64,000 bases of DNA from CAZMXS01 sp964570325 (GTDB lineage Bacteria > Verrucomicrobiota > Kiritimatiellia > CAIQIC01 > CAZMXS01). Position numbers and translations under genes: made by a program. Below the pieces are notes generated by a model. That model was not told where the DNA came from. It worked only from the letters and a program-made list of their open reading frames with translations, and did not search any database. Of this stretch, positions 47,501 through 56,637 are shown in pieces; position 1 is the first letter of the stretch, and each line of letters starts with the position of its first letter. The stretch is taken from NCBI GenBank assembly GCA_964570325.1, contig CAZMXS010000014.1, positions 8,108 to 72,107 of the forward strand, written 5' to 3'.

Positions 47501-49320
47501 TGGTCCACCCGAAGGTGGTCGTAAAACACGGCATCTTCCTCAATCGCGCTGATGCCACCAAGATGGACAATGAGGCTGACAGGGTTGGTGACAGCCGCGA
47601 GGCGGGTCGGCGGCTGCACCGTGAGCCAGTATTCGCCCAGGACATAAGCGGCGGAGATAACTTCCGCCCGGTTGCTGGGGATGGCCACGTTGCCGACATA
47701 AACCGTAAAATGCTCAGGCCTCAAGCCGGTCAGCGATCCGGCGCCAAGATAGTCGGGGCTCTGCACGCGCAGCCGCGCGATGAAGCGATCCGGCGCGTAA
47801 TACTCGCCGACATGGGCCCGGCGCTGGCTGTTCGGTTCCACAATTTCAAGCGCGGGCGCGAAATAGGCAAAATTATAGTGGTAGCGGGCGAAAAGCTCAT
47901 GATAGTCGGAACCCTTCTGCCCATTGGCCACAGCGATCAGTTCAACATAAGGATCGGCATTGGACTGCATCGTCGCATATTGAAAACCGCCGCCGGTGTC
48001 GGGATGGACCGTGCCGGGTTCAATCAGATCTATCCGCCCGGAATGGCGGCGACCGATGACGGAGAACCAAGCCTTCGCCCCTTCTTCCGCAGCAAGCCAG
48101 ACACCAACGCCATAGGTGTTGGTGCCCGCGCCGCTGAAGGTGCAGGCCACATAGTCCGCGCCCCAATTACAAGCGGTGTTGGTCCCTATGCCGGTATGGG
48201 CGCCCGGGGCCAGACTGTGCTGGTCGGTGGCCGGCGGACGGGCATCGGACAGATCGTTAACGGGATCCCAGTTTGAACCCGAAACAAAAAATTCCTGCAA
48301 GAGCGAGAGATTGTTGGTGGCGGGATCCTCATCAAGATAATAAAAACGCCACGGATCGTTCACCACCACGGTATAGCCGGAATAGTCGGGGTTGCGGTAG
48401 CGACGCACCCAGTTGGCAATCGTGAAGTCTCGAAACACTTCATCGAGTTCCATGTTATAGTCGGTCGCCGCCGTGCTTTTCCGATCCTTCGTGCCGATAG
48501 TGAACTCCAGGGTGGAAAACTCTCCTTCGCGGTAGATATCCGCCCAGGTATAAAAGTCCTGGAGCACATCCACGCCAACGCCTGGTTCGGCGCGGACGTC
48601 GCCGAATTGCTCCATCAGGTATTTCCAGAACAGGCCGCTGGCGTAGCCATCATTGTTCCAAACATTGTCGCTGTAATCCTGGCCGCCATGTGCGTCCGTA
48701 TAATTGCCATCCAGGTAAACCGCTGACTGCACGTAAAAGCCGCCGCCATAGCCAACCCAGCTGTTGTCGAAGGGGCCGTCATCCGAACTCGACAGCAAGG
48801 CGTCCTCCGAAGCCACTGCCGGCCCCTCGATGCCCCAGGGATAAAGGCTCAAAAAATAGGTGCCCCAAGGGATATACTGATACTGAACCATGTGATGCAA
48901 TTCGTGGCCGCACAGGGCCAAGGCATCAGGATTATCATATCCGGTATCGCGCAGGCATTCGGCGGAAAGTTCGATGCGGGACGGAATGGCGGCATTGGAG
49001 CGTTTAACTTTTTCGATCTGGACATCCCGCTTGCCGCCAAACCAGAAATCGGCTTCCCGATAACCAAGGTTGAGATGCGCCTCGTGGCAACCAGTGCCCG
49101 AATCGGGATCATACTGGTCGGCAATATGTTGAGCGTTGTGGTCGGAACAATACTTCTCCGTATTTGACGGATTGTTGTTGTTGTAGTGAATCTTGTAGTC
49201 ATAGGTGTCGGTCGTGATGCTTTCCGCCCACGCACCGCCACCGTAAAGCAGCAACATGACCACCGTAAAAACCGACCCGATACCTGCAATCAGTCGGTTC
49301 AATTTGCCTGAAGTTTTCAT
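44578..49320 (-). CDS. Giant secreted protein: zinc-peptidase domain, vWA domain, calcium-repeat and regulatory-like modules
   Basis: 1580 residues. A GGGAGG Shine-Dalgarno lies before the ATG. The N-terminal domain carries the zinc-peptidase motif HELHH at residues 139-143, with a candidate third ligand in WGIEGPAVASED. A von Willebrand factor A domain follows with an intact MIDAS start, LDRSGSMG (Asp612). Next come Ig-like modules, an acidic thrombospondin-3-like stretch (EGGDTDGDGMPNRYE, GGDADGDGLSNGDEY) and a carboxypeptidase-regulatory-like domain (GVFRIVIPTGTYTAAVNARG). Another DTDGDTLSDVAEA motif is near the end. Probably a surface-attached or released protease/adhesin. The combination is unusual but each module looks intact. 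Confidence 0.85.
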   Translation of the reverse strand: MKTSGKLNRLIAGIGSVFTVVMLLLYGGGAWAESITTDTYDYKIHYNNNNPSNTEKYCSDHNAQHIADQYDPDSGTGCHEAHLNLGYREADFWFGGKRDVQIEKVKRSNAAIPSRIELSAECLRDTGYDNPDALALCGHELHHMVQYQYIPWGTYFLSLYPWGIEGPAVASEDALLSSSDDGPFDNSWVGYGGGFYVQSAVYLDGNYTDAHGGQDYSDNVWNNDGYASGLFWKYLMEQFGDVRAEPGVGVDVLQDFYTWADIYREGEFSTLEFTIGTKDRKSTAATDYNMELDEVFRDFTIANWVRRYRNPDYSGYTVVVNDPWRFYYLDEDPATNNLSLLQEFFVSGSNWDPVNDLSDARPPATDQHSLAPGAHTGIGTNTACNWGADYVACTFSGAGTNTYGVGVWLAAEEGAKAWFSVIGRRHSGRIDLIEPGTVHPDTGGGFQYATMQSNADPYVELIAVANGQKGSDYHELFARYHYNFAYFAPALEIVEPNSQRRAHVGEYYAPDRFIARLRVQSPDYLGAGSLTGLRPEHFTVYVGNVAIPSNRAEVISAAYVLGEYWLTVQPPTRLAAVTNPVSLIVHLGGISAIEEDAVFYDHLRVDQMLVLDRSGSMGMLSGDTPRYEAMRNAAQLFIDASGSDDQIGVVRFNGNQIEPDGTNLYYDGQTIWHLGVMNSQFERDLVNLLIDDTNPGGDMLAPTGYTSIGDGLYWGAKEIMDRGQPDAERWVVLLSDGHQNEDVDYAAVKALYDATGTRIETIALGSGCDKNLLQTMANETSGRYYEVPALTNGSGTRRAASATASTNSMLLDLADVFLQSSERIHRRERFLDARGLLSGRAARTFTLNLVEGGIENAVISLYAGSSGSGLDLTVKQPDGNPLPPPDGGYTVTNLDPSGHFWDPDFHKVFRLDTMTNGTWSLTVTNMGADSQSYLLVVSGRNRQGAQVWLYFAQFHGVDAIYAQNGLYLRGLPMPIVAVLSDGRGPIRNADVLATVTHPGRSPVFLRLRDDGGAYDGRAGDGVYAAEFAATTEYSGSGGGYAETNPPCITGSYQVGLRATGTDNYGRPFTRIEHGAFHIYEGEGGDTDGDGMPNRYEIRHRGLSPFVSDAGGDADGDGLSNGDEYQRGTAPDCLDTDGGGETDRSEVDHGSNPLDYMDDALMPPVIARVHDWFTDACPEESMTNLFPRPGQNIITFSAERGYHEVELARATNVLGPFMVITNIPATTNGGFYLDAPLINNQVYYYTITPLDASGRRGVPSAIFMGRPRMDYEPPNGNLSINYGARCTDTNTVTLTLNVAPDATQMKIGISPNLDALPWVPFSAVVTNFSLGIVSNGDFVLVSALVRDAADNRVVLRDGITYLDPARAGVIRGVAVAPLDTDNAGIDVTVRGSGGSGAAITPASGVFRIVIPTGTYTAAVNARGYATESRTGIVVQAGAETNLGVITLTSIDTDGDTLSDVAEARDYGTSIYAADSDGDTFNDNIELLVLLTDPTNRASHLAVSTLIHFMPATGQLRFAFQSRPTVTYRFDWSTNLVTWSAVMDGAAPQTVTATGDVTAVTLTLPDRAAPLYYINANVVSGP

Positions 49321-50049
49321 ATCCCGCCTCCCAAGGAATGGTAACGATCAACCTCGCTAAAAATTGCCTCTTCCGCCTGGGTCCGATGTAAATTCTTGCA
49401 GATCAATAAACTATAATGAGGCATTGCCTAAAATACGGTTGCATACTGATCGCTTGCCGCTGAACAATTCACCGTTATCGTAAACATGCACAAGGGTTTC
49501 GCACAATGGAGCGCCGTCTTTGGCAAATATGCGGCCGTCGCCAGCGTCATCTTGGATCGGCTGTTATATCATGTCACGGTCTTCCTGCGGCGCCTCCTAT
49601 CTCCTGGACGACCGCCAACAGGCGTTGGGCTTCAGCATAGAACACACACCCATCTAAAACCTCCACCCGCAGTGGCGGAGGATTCGCAAGGCCACGTAGT
49701 GAAGTGTTTTTCAAGGCCATTCATACTTGGCGCTAGCCAAGCCTTGTGGCGCGGGACTCCCGTCCCGTGCGGCAAGTGACGAGATTCGCAGGCCATGGCG
49801 AGTCTGTGTTTCATAAGATTGCGGTCAAAATGCGCCCGCCGTAATCGCCACCGGAAGGTCAAGCGCGCGACGCTTGAACCGGCCAGCCAGAGATCCCGAT
49901 ATACTGCCAGATCTAGGTTCGAACCCGGCTGCCTTGGAGCGACTTTTTCACCACAAAAAACAGCGTCTAAGCCCATAAAAATGGCTGTTTGTCTGTGCAA
50001 TATATTGAATGGCAACACATTCTCGACGATAAGCGTCGGCTGTTTTCTA
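49321..50049. other. Long intergenic region with hairpins, no gene seen
   Basis: About 730 bases. It holds the promoter region of the vWA protein gene, a CCTCC...GGAGG hairpin near 49660-49681 and a GC-rich hairpin repeat near 49749-49770. A GTTCGAACCC sequence at about 49917 resembles a tRNA T-arm but has no tRNA around it. Short open frames here look spurious. Confidence 0.5.
49749..49770. repeat. Dispersed GC-rich hairpin repeat, copy 2
   Basis: GCGCGGGAC (49749-49757) pairs with GTCCCGTGC (49762-49770, one mismatch) around TCCC, followed by GGCAAGTGA. Related to the copy at 44451-44476. Confidence 0.45.
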
Positions 50050-51426
50050 TCACGGTGGGGCAGCGCATCGGAGCCGGTACATTCGCGCGGCAACCCCGGT
50101 ATTTGTATCAGAGATTGTGATTTGAACCGATGCGGCGGTAGTTGCCCCGCCAACATCGCTCCACTCCGGAGTCGTCAGATTCGTGGCGCCCTGGAGTTGG
50201 CATACTGCGTCCACAATTGTATCCCACCGCATCGCGATCCCATTGCTCACCGAAAGGCCAACGGCCATGACTGTTGCCTCGTCAATTCCCATGTCCACGC
50301 GGCCGTTGAAAATGCGCGGCCGACCGCGCATGTCGGTGGCGCCGGTCATCCACGCGAGGTTGGTGCCGGCGTCTATGCACGGCGAGCCGGCGCGCAGGCG
50401 CAAGTCTGTCGTAAGCCGGGGATGGGCATTTGTATTCCCTGCCAACGACACATGGTCACCAACATGATAGGCAATATTTGAATAGACGCAGTTGAAGATG
50501 TTGATAAACGCCCCAGTGCCATCGCCGAATCCATCGTCCTCGAAGTAGATATCGGAACCGATCCCGTTCCCGGCCATGTTGCCCCAGAGGATGTTGTTGC
50601 GCAGGATGGCGACATCGTCGTTCCAGTATTGTTTGATGTAGGCACCTCCGCCCCCGTAGCCATAGCCGGTCCAGTTGCTGACAAAGGTGTTGTTGTCCAT
50701 CATCAGCGATCCGCTGATGGTGTAAATATAGGCGCCGCCACCCGCTGTGGAGGCGCCATTGGAGATGAACAGGTTGTTGACCATGCTCACGGCGGCGCCA
50801 TAGCCGGCGGTGATGTACGCGCCGCCGCCCGTGCCCTTGGCATAGTTGTTGCTGAAAGTGCAGTTCCGCAGCGTTACGGTTTTCGCGTTCATGTCCAGCT
50901 TGAGGTAGGCGCCCGCCGCATCTACGGTGTTGAAGAGTTCGGTTCCGGTGTTCCTTCGGATTGTGCAGTTCCGTAGTGTTTGGTTGCCGTAGCGGGTGAA
51001 CAGGTAAACACCCGCGCCCCGGCCTGACCCCGTGTCGGTGCTTGTCGTGTGACCGCCCTGAACGGTCAATCCATCCAGGACCACGTCCGCCACCGTGCCA
51101 CTCGTAGTAATCCAAAGCCCGCGCATGGCGCCCATGGATATCGAACTGGCATCAATTATGGCGGTTCCGCCGTCGGCGCACTGGATGACGAGGGTCGTGT
51201 TCTCGTTGGTCGCCGCATTGTATGTCAGCGTGGTGTCCAGGTAATATGTCCCGGAAACCACCCGCAACACATCGTCCTGGCGGTTAGTCGCCGCCAAATT
51301 CAGCGCGTTTTGAAATTGCGTCACCGTGGCCACATCAATAGTCGCGGCGTTTGCCAAGGTGATTGCAGCCAGTAAACCCCATCCCGCAACCAACATCTTT
51401 CCCGTCATGCTCCACCGCCCTTTCAT
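50050..51426 (-). CDS. Secreted right-handed beta-helix protein
   Basis: 458 residues. The signal peptide is LVAGWGLLAAITLANAA; an alternative ATG at 51408 would shorten the start by six residues. Parallel beta-helix rungs repeat through the middle: GLTVQGGHTTSTDTGSG, NCTIRRNTGTELFN, NCTFSNNYAKGTGGGAY, NNTFVSNWTGYGYGG. The segment RLRAGSPCIDAGTN is the conserved end of choice-of-anchor-Q/pectin-lyase-like proteins. Such folds bind or cleave polysaccharides, but no catalytic residues stand out. Divergent from the second beta-helix protein. Confidence 0.85.
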   Translation of the reverse strand: MKGRWSMTGKMLVAGWGLLAAITLANAATIDVATVTQFQNALNLAATNRQDDVLRVVSGTYYLDTTLTYNAATNENTTLVIQCADGGTAIIDASSISMGAMRGLWITTSGTVADVVLDGLTVQGGHTTSTDTGSGRGAGVYLFTRYGNQTLRNCTIRRNTGTELFNTVDAAGAYLKLDMNAKTVTLRNCTFSNNYAKGTGGGAYITAGYGAAVSMVNNLFISNGASTAGGGAYIYTISGSLMMDNNTFVSNWTGYGYGGGGAYIKQYWNDDVAILRNNILWGNMAGNGIGSDIYFEDDGFGDGTGAFINIFNCVYSNIAYHVGDHVSLAGNTNAHPRLTTDLRLRAGSPCIDAGTNLAWMTGATDMRGRPRIFNGRVDMGIDEATVMAVGLSVSNGIAMRWDTIVDAVCQLQGATNLTTPEWSDVGGATTAASVQITISDTNTGVAARMYRLRCAAPP

Positions 51427-51764
51427 ACCCGACCGCCTGGCAATGCAAACTTATATTAACCGTTCTCAATTGGTTTGTAGAGCCGTGCAAGGGGATCTCA
51501 AGATCAACTAATTGCCGCCAATATGGATTACCGCTTCTACTGGGGGCAGTTTGAATGCAGCCCGTGGGCGGAAGCTTGGCTCCCCTGCGTTGTTGGTCTT
51601 GAACTCGAAGAGTCCAATTACGCGCATGTTGGATACTCGGCAACTATTCAGTGACCCGATCGCCGCAGTTGGGGTTTGAGTCTTTCCGAATAATCAGCGG
51701 CTCGACCACTCCGGCATCGGCGCTTAACAAGCCGTTGATTTTCGATTATGGTGCTTCGAACAGC
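51427..51764. other. Divergent intergenic region
   Basis: About 340 bases between the two beta-helix genes. It must contain both promoters. I see AT-rich patches (TTATATTAACC near 51450) but no confident -35/-10 pair. Confidence 0.45.
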
Positions 51765-54008
51765 ATGAGCGGACATGGGGGCAGATTGTTGAGGTGGCTC
51801 TTGGGGACGCTGACGGTCCTCGGCATAACCGGCGCCCGCGCCCAGGCTCCGGAGTGGCTGAACTACCAGGGCCGTCTGCTCAGCGGCACTAATCTGGCCC
51901 AGGGTGAGTGGCTCTTTGTTTTCAGCCTTTACGATGCGCCTACCGGCGGGGCCCGGCTGTACCAGGAGACGCAGTCCGTCACCGTCGTGGACGGCTTCTA
52001 CGCCACCCAAATCGGCCACGCCGGGGGGCTGGCCGCGGCGCTGTCCGGCGATCCCGTATACCTGGAATTGCAGGTCGCCGGCACGCCGCTGGCGCCGCGC
52101 GAGCGCATCGGGTCCGTCGCGCACGCCCTGACCGCGGTCCGACGCAGCGGCGACACGATGACCGGGCCGATCTCCAACCTGCAGGCGGCCACCATGCGAC
52201 TGTATCCCGTGACGCTGGTGAAAGGCGGCTTCGAGATCGGCTATCCCAATCTGGCAACAGCTTGCCGCGAACTGGAAGACAACTGCGAGGTCCGGATTCA
52301 TCCGGGTATGCATGTCGTGACCGCCGGCTGCGCGTATGGGGAAACCGCCGCGTATGCCTCAAACGCCGCGATGTGGGTCGTGGGCCGAAGCAATGTGCTG
52401 ATCCGCGGCATCGGTTACCCCACCCTCGCCTCCACCACCTATGGCGATTACCTGGCTATCTTCGGCAGCGATAACATTCGCGTGCAGGGCTTGCGCTTCG
52501 TCGGGCTGGGGCCGGGGCAATCCAACGCGGTCCTGTTTGCCATGATTGCGCTGATGAGCACCAACCGGAACATCACCATCCGGGACTGTTCATTCGAAAA
52601 TTTCGGGGACCACGGCATCAGCCACCTGTTCGGGCCCAAAATCAGCCACTACGTTACAATTGATAATTGCTATTTCAGCAACGGCGGCACGGCGCAACAT
52701 CCCACGCTGGGCACCGACGGCGCGGCTATCTCCGGTGTGGGTTCGCACTGGCAGGTGCTGGGCAACCGGATGGAGCGCGTGCTGCGCGGCATTGAGATCC
52801 AGACCGACTGGACGGAGCCGATCGGCGACATCTTGATCGCCAACAATATCATTGAGTATGCCTCGCTGGGCATCATGACGCTGGGGCCGGCCGCCACCAA
52901 TTACCAGGACATCACGGTCGTCAACAACGTGCTCTCCACCTGCTCGGATTTTCCGGGAGTCGCCGCCGCTAACAGCGCCGCCATCTACCTTTTCGGCCGG
53001 CGCATCAACATCGTCGGCAATGTCATTCACGGCTATGGGGACGCCGGCATCCTTTGCGGCCCGATGGACACCCCCTTTTCCGACTCCGTCATCGCCAACA
53101 ACATCGTCCACTCGAATGCGGGCGCCTATGCCGATGCCGCCATCCGGCTGGACGGCTCCAGCCTGGGCACCTCGAACAATCTGATCAGCGGCAACCTCAT
53201 TTCGCATTACCATATCCGCGGCATTGACGTGTCGAGCGACAACACCCTGATCAACGCCAACCTGATCGGCTATGGCTCGCCCGATGGCGGCGCCGCCATT
53301 CGCATCCACACCAACAACGCCCCGGCCCGCGGGGTGACCATCCAGAACAACCTCATGCACGGCGCCAACACCGGCATCGAGCTTGACGCCGGCGTAACCG
53401 GCGTGATCATCCAGGGCAACACCATCCTGGGCCCAACGTACTGGCCGCATGGATACCTCAGCGACCAGGGCCATAACACCATCCTGCTCCGCCAGCAGCT
53501 CACCAATAACTATTACGTCACCACGGAAAACCAGGATTTCAAGGGCGGCTTGACTCTCGGCGGCGTCTGGACCAATCAGTGGCCGCAAGCGCATGACTGG
53601 ATGGCCCTGCCCCTGCCTGCGGCGACCCCGCTAGCCGGACTGCCGCCCCTCTCGGGTATCGTCCTAACTAATGGAATCCGGGTCCGCTGCGGCGGGTTGC
53701 CGCAGTCGGCCGACCGGTACGACCTGCGCGCCACGCTGCATTTTTCCCCGGAAACCAATAGCTACAACCTGACATTCTATATCATGGGCTGCGACACGAA
53801 TGGAGAGCGGGTGGTTTGCGACGCGATCGAGCTGGCCTTCACCAATGAGCAGGCGGCATCCGGTCGAGAGCGGGTGGAATGGTTCGAGCTGACGACCACC
53901 AACTTGAGTCCCGCATGGTACGCGCGGCAATTGCAGATTTATAACCGCGCGGAGTTTTCGACCGGAATCGTCCAATTACTGAACATGGAATACCGCCTGC
54001 GGCCATAA
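51765..54008 (+). CDS. Secreted beta-helix protein with NYQGRL N-terminal domain
   Basis: 747 residues from the ATG at 51765, where a signal peptide begins (LLRWLLGTLTVLGITGARA); the frame is open from 51651 without support. The N-terminal domain starts PEWLNYQGRLLSGTNLAQG and includes VTVVDGFYATQIG, a module I know from many exported proteins of this phylum. The central 400 residues are a right-handed beta-helix with IxxNxI rungs (GDILIANNIIEYASLGI, SDSVIANNIVHSNAGAY). A C-terminal domain of about 130 residues has no clear family. Probably binds or modifies extracellular polysaccharide. Confidence 0.85.
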   Translation: MSGHGGRLLRWLLGTLTVLGITGARAQAPEWLNYQGRLLSGTNLAQGEWLFVFSLYDAPTGGARLYQETQSVTVVDGFYATQIGHAGGLAAALSGDPVYLELQVAGTPLAPRERIGSVAHALTAVRRSGDTMTGPISNLQAATMRLYPVTLVKGGFEIGYPNLATACRELEDNCEVRIHPGMHVVTAGCAYGETAAYASNAAMWVVGRSNVLIRGIGYPTLASTTYGDYLAIFGSDNIRVQGLRFVGLGPGQSNAVLFAMIALMSTNRNITIRDCSFENFGDHGISHLFGPKISHYVTIDNCYFSNGGTAQHPTLGTDGAAISGVGSHWQVLGNRMERVLRGIEIQTDWTEPIGDILIANNIIEYASLGIMTLGPAATNYQDITVVNNVLSTCSDFPGVAAANSAAIYLFGRRINIVGNVIHGYGDAGILCGPMDTPFSDSVIANNIVHSNAGAYADAAIRLDGSSLGTSNNLISGNLISHYHIRGIDVSSDNTLINANLIGYGSPDGGAAIRIHTNNAPARGVTIQNNLMHGANTGIELDAGVTGVIIQGNTILGPTYWPHGYLSDQGHNTILLRQQLTNNYYVTTENQDFKGGLTLGGVWTNQWPQAHDWMALPLPAATPLAGLPPLSGIVLTNGIRVRCGGLPQSADRYDLRATLHFSPETNSYNLTFYIMGCDTNGERVVCDAIELAFTNEQAASGRERVEWFELTTTNLSPAWYARQLQIYNRAEFSTGIVQLLNMEYRLRP

Positions 54009-54111
54009 CCCGACCCAGCGCATCAATGGGCCGGCCCTTTGCGCCAGTTAGTCTCCCACAAAACACAGGCGGCCGGTCTCTACCCGCGGCGCGAGGGCGC
54101 AACCGCGAGGC

Positions 54112-54477
54112 CTAAAACCGAATCTGCGCCAACGTCCCCGCCGGCTTTCCAGTATGGCGCACCCGCGCCGAATGAGGAAACGGCACCTGGGCAAATGTCC
54201 AACCGCCGGCCGGCCCCGATTTGCGCGCCGGGCGGCAGAATCGGGACATAGACCGCTCCATCACGAATTGCATCTGTTTGATTTCAATGCCGCAATTTGG
54301 GCAAAACGCGCCGCCCCGCCGACCATCATAAAACTCATGCGCGGCCGCCATGCGCGCCCCGCAGTGACGGCAGCCCCGTCCATCGGCGGCCAACGTCCAG
54401 CCGGCCGCGCCCAGTCCGGCCGCCGCCCAGACGGCCGACTTAATAAAAGCTCTGCGACTGCATTTCATCCTGCTCAT
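54112..54477 (-). CDS. Tat-exported protein with two zinc knuckles
   Basis: 121 residues. The N-terminus CSRRAFIKSAVWAAAGLG is a twin-arginine signal. Two metal knuckles follow, CRHCG and CPNCG, about 26 residues apart, like a rubredoxin or zinc ribbon, so a folded metal-bearing protein would be exported. An AAAGGA lies about ten bases before the ATG at 54477; an ATG at 54468 is also possible. I do not recognise the family. It lies downstream of the promoter module at 54795-54840. Confidence 0.65.
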   Translation of the reverse strand: MSRMKCSRRAFIKSAVWAAAGLGAAGWTLAADGRGCRHCGARMAAAHEFYDGRRGGAFCPNCGIEIKQMQFVMERSMSRFCRPARKSGPAGGWTFAQVPFPHSARVRHTGKPAGTLAQIRF

Positions 54478-55051
54478 TTCGGTCTAGTCCTTTCGCCGCT
54501 GTTTGTCGCGGCCCGCTTGTTTTTCCTGCCCGGGTGGTTACCGGGGCGTCAGTTCTAAATTACCCTTTCGACGTTCCAGATCTTCGTCGTAAACGTTGGC
54601 GTTTGGGATTCCGTTGCGCAACAGGATCTGCGCCCGCAAGCCGAGCCTGAGGGCGCGAGCAGCGGCCGGCATGGCCGCCAAAAGTAAACCAGAGCCAACA
54701 GCCGCGAATAGGTTCTGATCTGCCGGATGCCCACCCCATTATGCCTTTCCGTGTGCCCTTCGGGTATGACCCCACCCGTTGGCTGGCCGCGCAAGATACC
54801 GGTATCAAATTATGAAGCAAGCACTTTTTTGAAAAAAAACGCATGCTGGCGCTTTGATCGGCTCGCGCGCGCGTGAGCGCGGAAAGTCGGCGCCGGGGCT
54901 TGCGGCTCCGGTCGCGTGCGCGTGGCGGGGCATGCGGACAGTCCGGCGGTCTGTCCCGAACGGCGGCTGGGTAGGGCACGACCACGGGGCGCTGCAAGGA
55001 CCGTCCTCCCTTCGGCCTTGGAGTCCGATCAGTTTGTGGTACGTTAAATGC
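54478..55051. other. Intergenic region with promoter module and an unresolved small frame
   Basis: About 570 bases. Leftward transcription is suggested by the promoter at 54795-54840. Downstream of it (54538 to about 54735, minus strand) one frame reads a hydrophobic run (LFAAVGSGLLLAAMPAAA) then IPNANVYDEDLERRKGN, but it has no good start codon. A 59-codon alternative (54560-54739) has an AAAGG site but low-complexity sequence. I call neither as a gene. Confidence 0.4.
54795..54840 (-). promoter_or_regulatory. Promoter with GATACCGGTATC operator, copy 1
   Basis: Minus strand order: a T-tract/A-tract palindrome, GCTTGC, eight bases, TTGATACCGGTATC. GATACCGGTATC (54795-54806) is a perfect 12-bp palindrome with a central CCGG, as in LacI-family operators. 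TTGCTT, 16 bases, TATCTT could be the -35/-10 pair with the operator over the -10. A second copy with the same spacing is at the right edge of the window. Confidence 0.6.
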
Positions 55052-56524
55052 ATGATGTTCCGCATATTGTTGATTCTGATGACGGCGCTGCTGACGGTTA
55101 TCCGTGCCGGCGCCTTGGAAGTCCGCCTCAACGAGGACCGTCTGCGCCTCAAAGCCGACCACGCGCCGCTGCGCACGGTCCTGCACGAGTTCGCCCGCGC
55201 CGGAGTAGATGTGCGGCTCGATCCGCGCGTCAACTCGTTGGTCACCGCCGACATGGCTGATGCAGACATGCAGGACGCGCTCGATGCGATCCTCCAACCG
55301 TTCGGATACGTCCTGATCTGGGATGTGATTGACGGCCCGGTCGGCCCGCTGCCCAAGCTGGCCCAGATCCAGGTCTTCAAACCTGGCGACAAGAAGATGC
55401 TCGAGCGTCTGCCGAACATCAGCGACAACCTGGAAGTTACGCGCGGACCCAACCCGGCCGGGCCGGAGTTCGTCGCCGACGAAATCTTGTTGGGGGTGAA
55501 GAAAGGCACGACGCCGGCCGAGTTCCGGCGGCTGGTCAGCCAGATCGGCGGCACGGTGGTCGCCAGCATCCCCAGCCTCGGCATTTACCAGATCCGGCTC
55601 GCGCGCGGCGCAAACGTGCTGGCGCTGGTCGAGCAACTCCGCAACAACCCGCTGGTTGCCGTTGCCGAACCGAATTACGTTGCGCGCACCCCTGTGCCGG
55701 CCGGCGCCGGCGACGCGGCCGGGGCGGCGACCGTCTCCGTGCCCGGCGCCCCGGAAGGCGCGGCAGCGGTGGCGGTACTGGATTCCGGCCTGCTGGCGTC
55801 GGCCGGGCTGGACGCGTTGCTGGCCGGAGGTTACGACTCGCTTAACCCCGAGCGGCCGCTGAATGACACGCAGGGGCACGGCACGCAGATGGCGTTGGTC
55901 GCCGCCGGCGCGGTCCAGCCGCTGGGAACCGGGTACGCCGCCAGCAACGGCGTGCCGATCATCGCCGTGCGCGCCTTCGATGACAACGGCGCGGCCTCTT
56001 ACTTCAGCCTGATGCGCGGGCTGGACTACGCCCTTCAGAACGGCGCGCGGGTGGTCAATCTGAGCTGGGGTACGGAAACCGACAGCGCCTCGCTCAAGGC
56101 GGCGGTGGCCTACGCGCAGGCGAAGGGTCTGATCATCGTCGCCGCGGCCGGCAACAAGCCGACCGGCAAGCCCTACTACCCGGCCGCCTACACCGGCGTC
56201 ATCGGTGTCAGCGCCGTGGATACGTCCGGCGAACTCTGGGATCAATCCAACTCGGGCTCATTCATCAGCGTCGCGGCGCCGGGCGTCGCCAACTTCCCGA
56301 TCGGCTACAAGGGGCCGCCTGGCGCCTACGCGGGCACCTCCATTGCCAGCGCCTACGTCTCGCATGCGCTAGCCCAGTACCTCACCCAGCACCCCGGCGC
56401 CACGCGCGAGCAAGCCCTGGAGGCGCTCAAAGGCGCCGTCACCGACACCGGCGCCGCCGGCCGCGACGCGCAGTACGGCTACGGCACGCTCGACGCGGCG
56501 GCGATATCCCGCTTGTTGCAGTAG
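55052..56524 (+). CDS. Subtilisin-family (S8) serine protease with N-terminal STN-like domain
   Basis: 490 residues from the ATG at 55052; a signal peptide follows (FRILLILMTALLTVIRAGA). Residues about 20-90 (LKADHAPLRTVLHEFARAG, ADMQDALDAILQPFGYVL) look like a secretin/TonB short N-terminal domain, unusual for a protease. The S8 domain has Asp244 (VAVLDSGLL), His276 (GHGTQMA) and Ser430 (GTSIASAY), with the oxyanion Asn in VAAAGNKPTG. All catalytic residues are present. It is probably a secreted or periplasmic processing protease. Confidence 0.9.
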   Translation: MMFRILLILMTALLTVIRAGALEVRLNEDRLRLKADHAPLRTVLHEFARAGVDVRLDPRVNSLVTADMADADMQDALDAILQPFGYVLIWDVIDGPVGPLPKLAQIQVFKPGDKKMLERLPNISDNLEVTRGPNPAGPEFVADEILLGVKKGTTPAEFRRLVSQIGGTVVASIPSLGIYQIRLARGANVLALVEQLRNNPLVAVAEPNYVARTPVPAGAGDAAGAATVSVPGAPEGAAAVAVLDSGLLASAGLDALLAGGYDSLNPERPLNDTQGHGTQMALVAAGAVQPLGTGYAASNGVPIIAVRAFDDNGAASYFSLMRGLDYALQNGARVVNLSWGTETDSASLKAAVAYAQAKGLIIVAAAGNKPTGKPYYPAAYTGVIGVSAVDTSGELWDQSNSGSFISVAAPGVANFPIGYKGPPGAYAGTSIASAYVSHALAQYLTQHPGATREQALEALKGAVTDTGAAGRDAQYGYGTLDAAAISRLLQ

Positions 56525-56637
56525 TTGGTGATCCCGTTCGATCCCAAAAGCTGCGCCCTTGCCCAACCCATAGCGGCCGACCGGGGACGCGCTCCGTTTA
56601 ATCCGCGATCAGGCAAAGAAGGCCGGCAAATAGCTCC

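Noticed and set aside
49905..49935. tRNA-like T-arm (GTTCGAACCC)
   Set aside because: No acceptor, D-arm or anticodon arm can be paired around it.
54560..56245. Long open frame (561 codons) on the minus strand opposite the subtilase
   Set aside because: It is antisense to a protease with all catalytic motifs, is histidine/arginine/glutamine-rich and lacks any recognisable domain. It reflects high GC.
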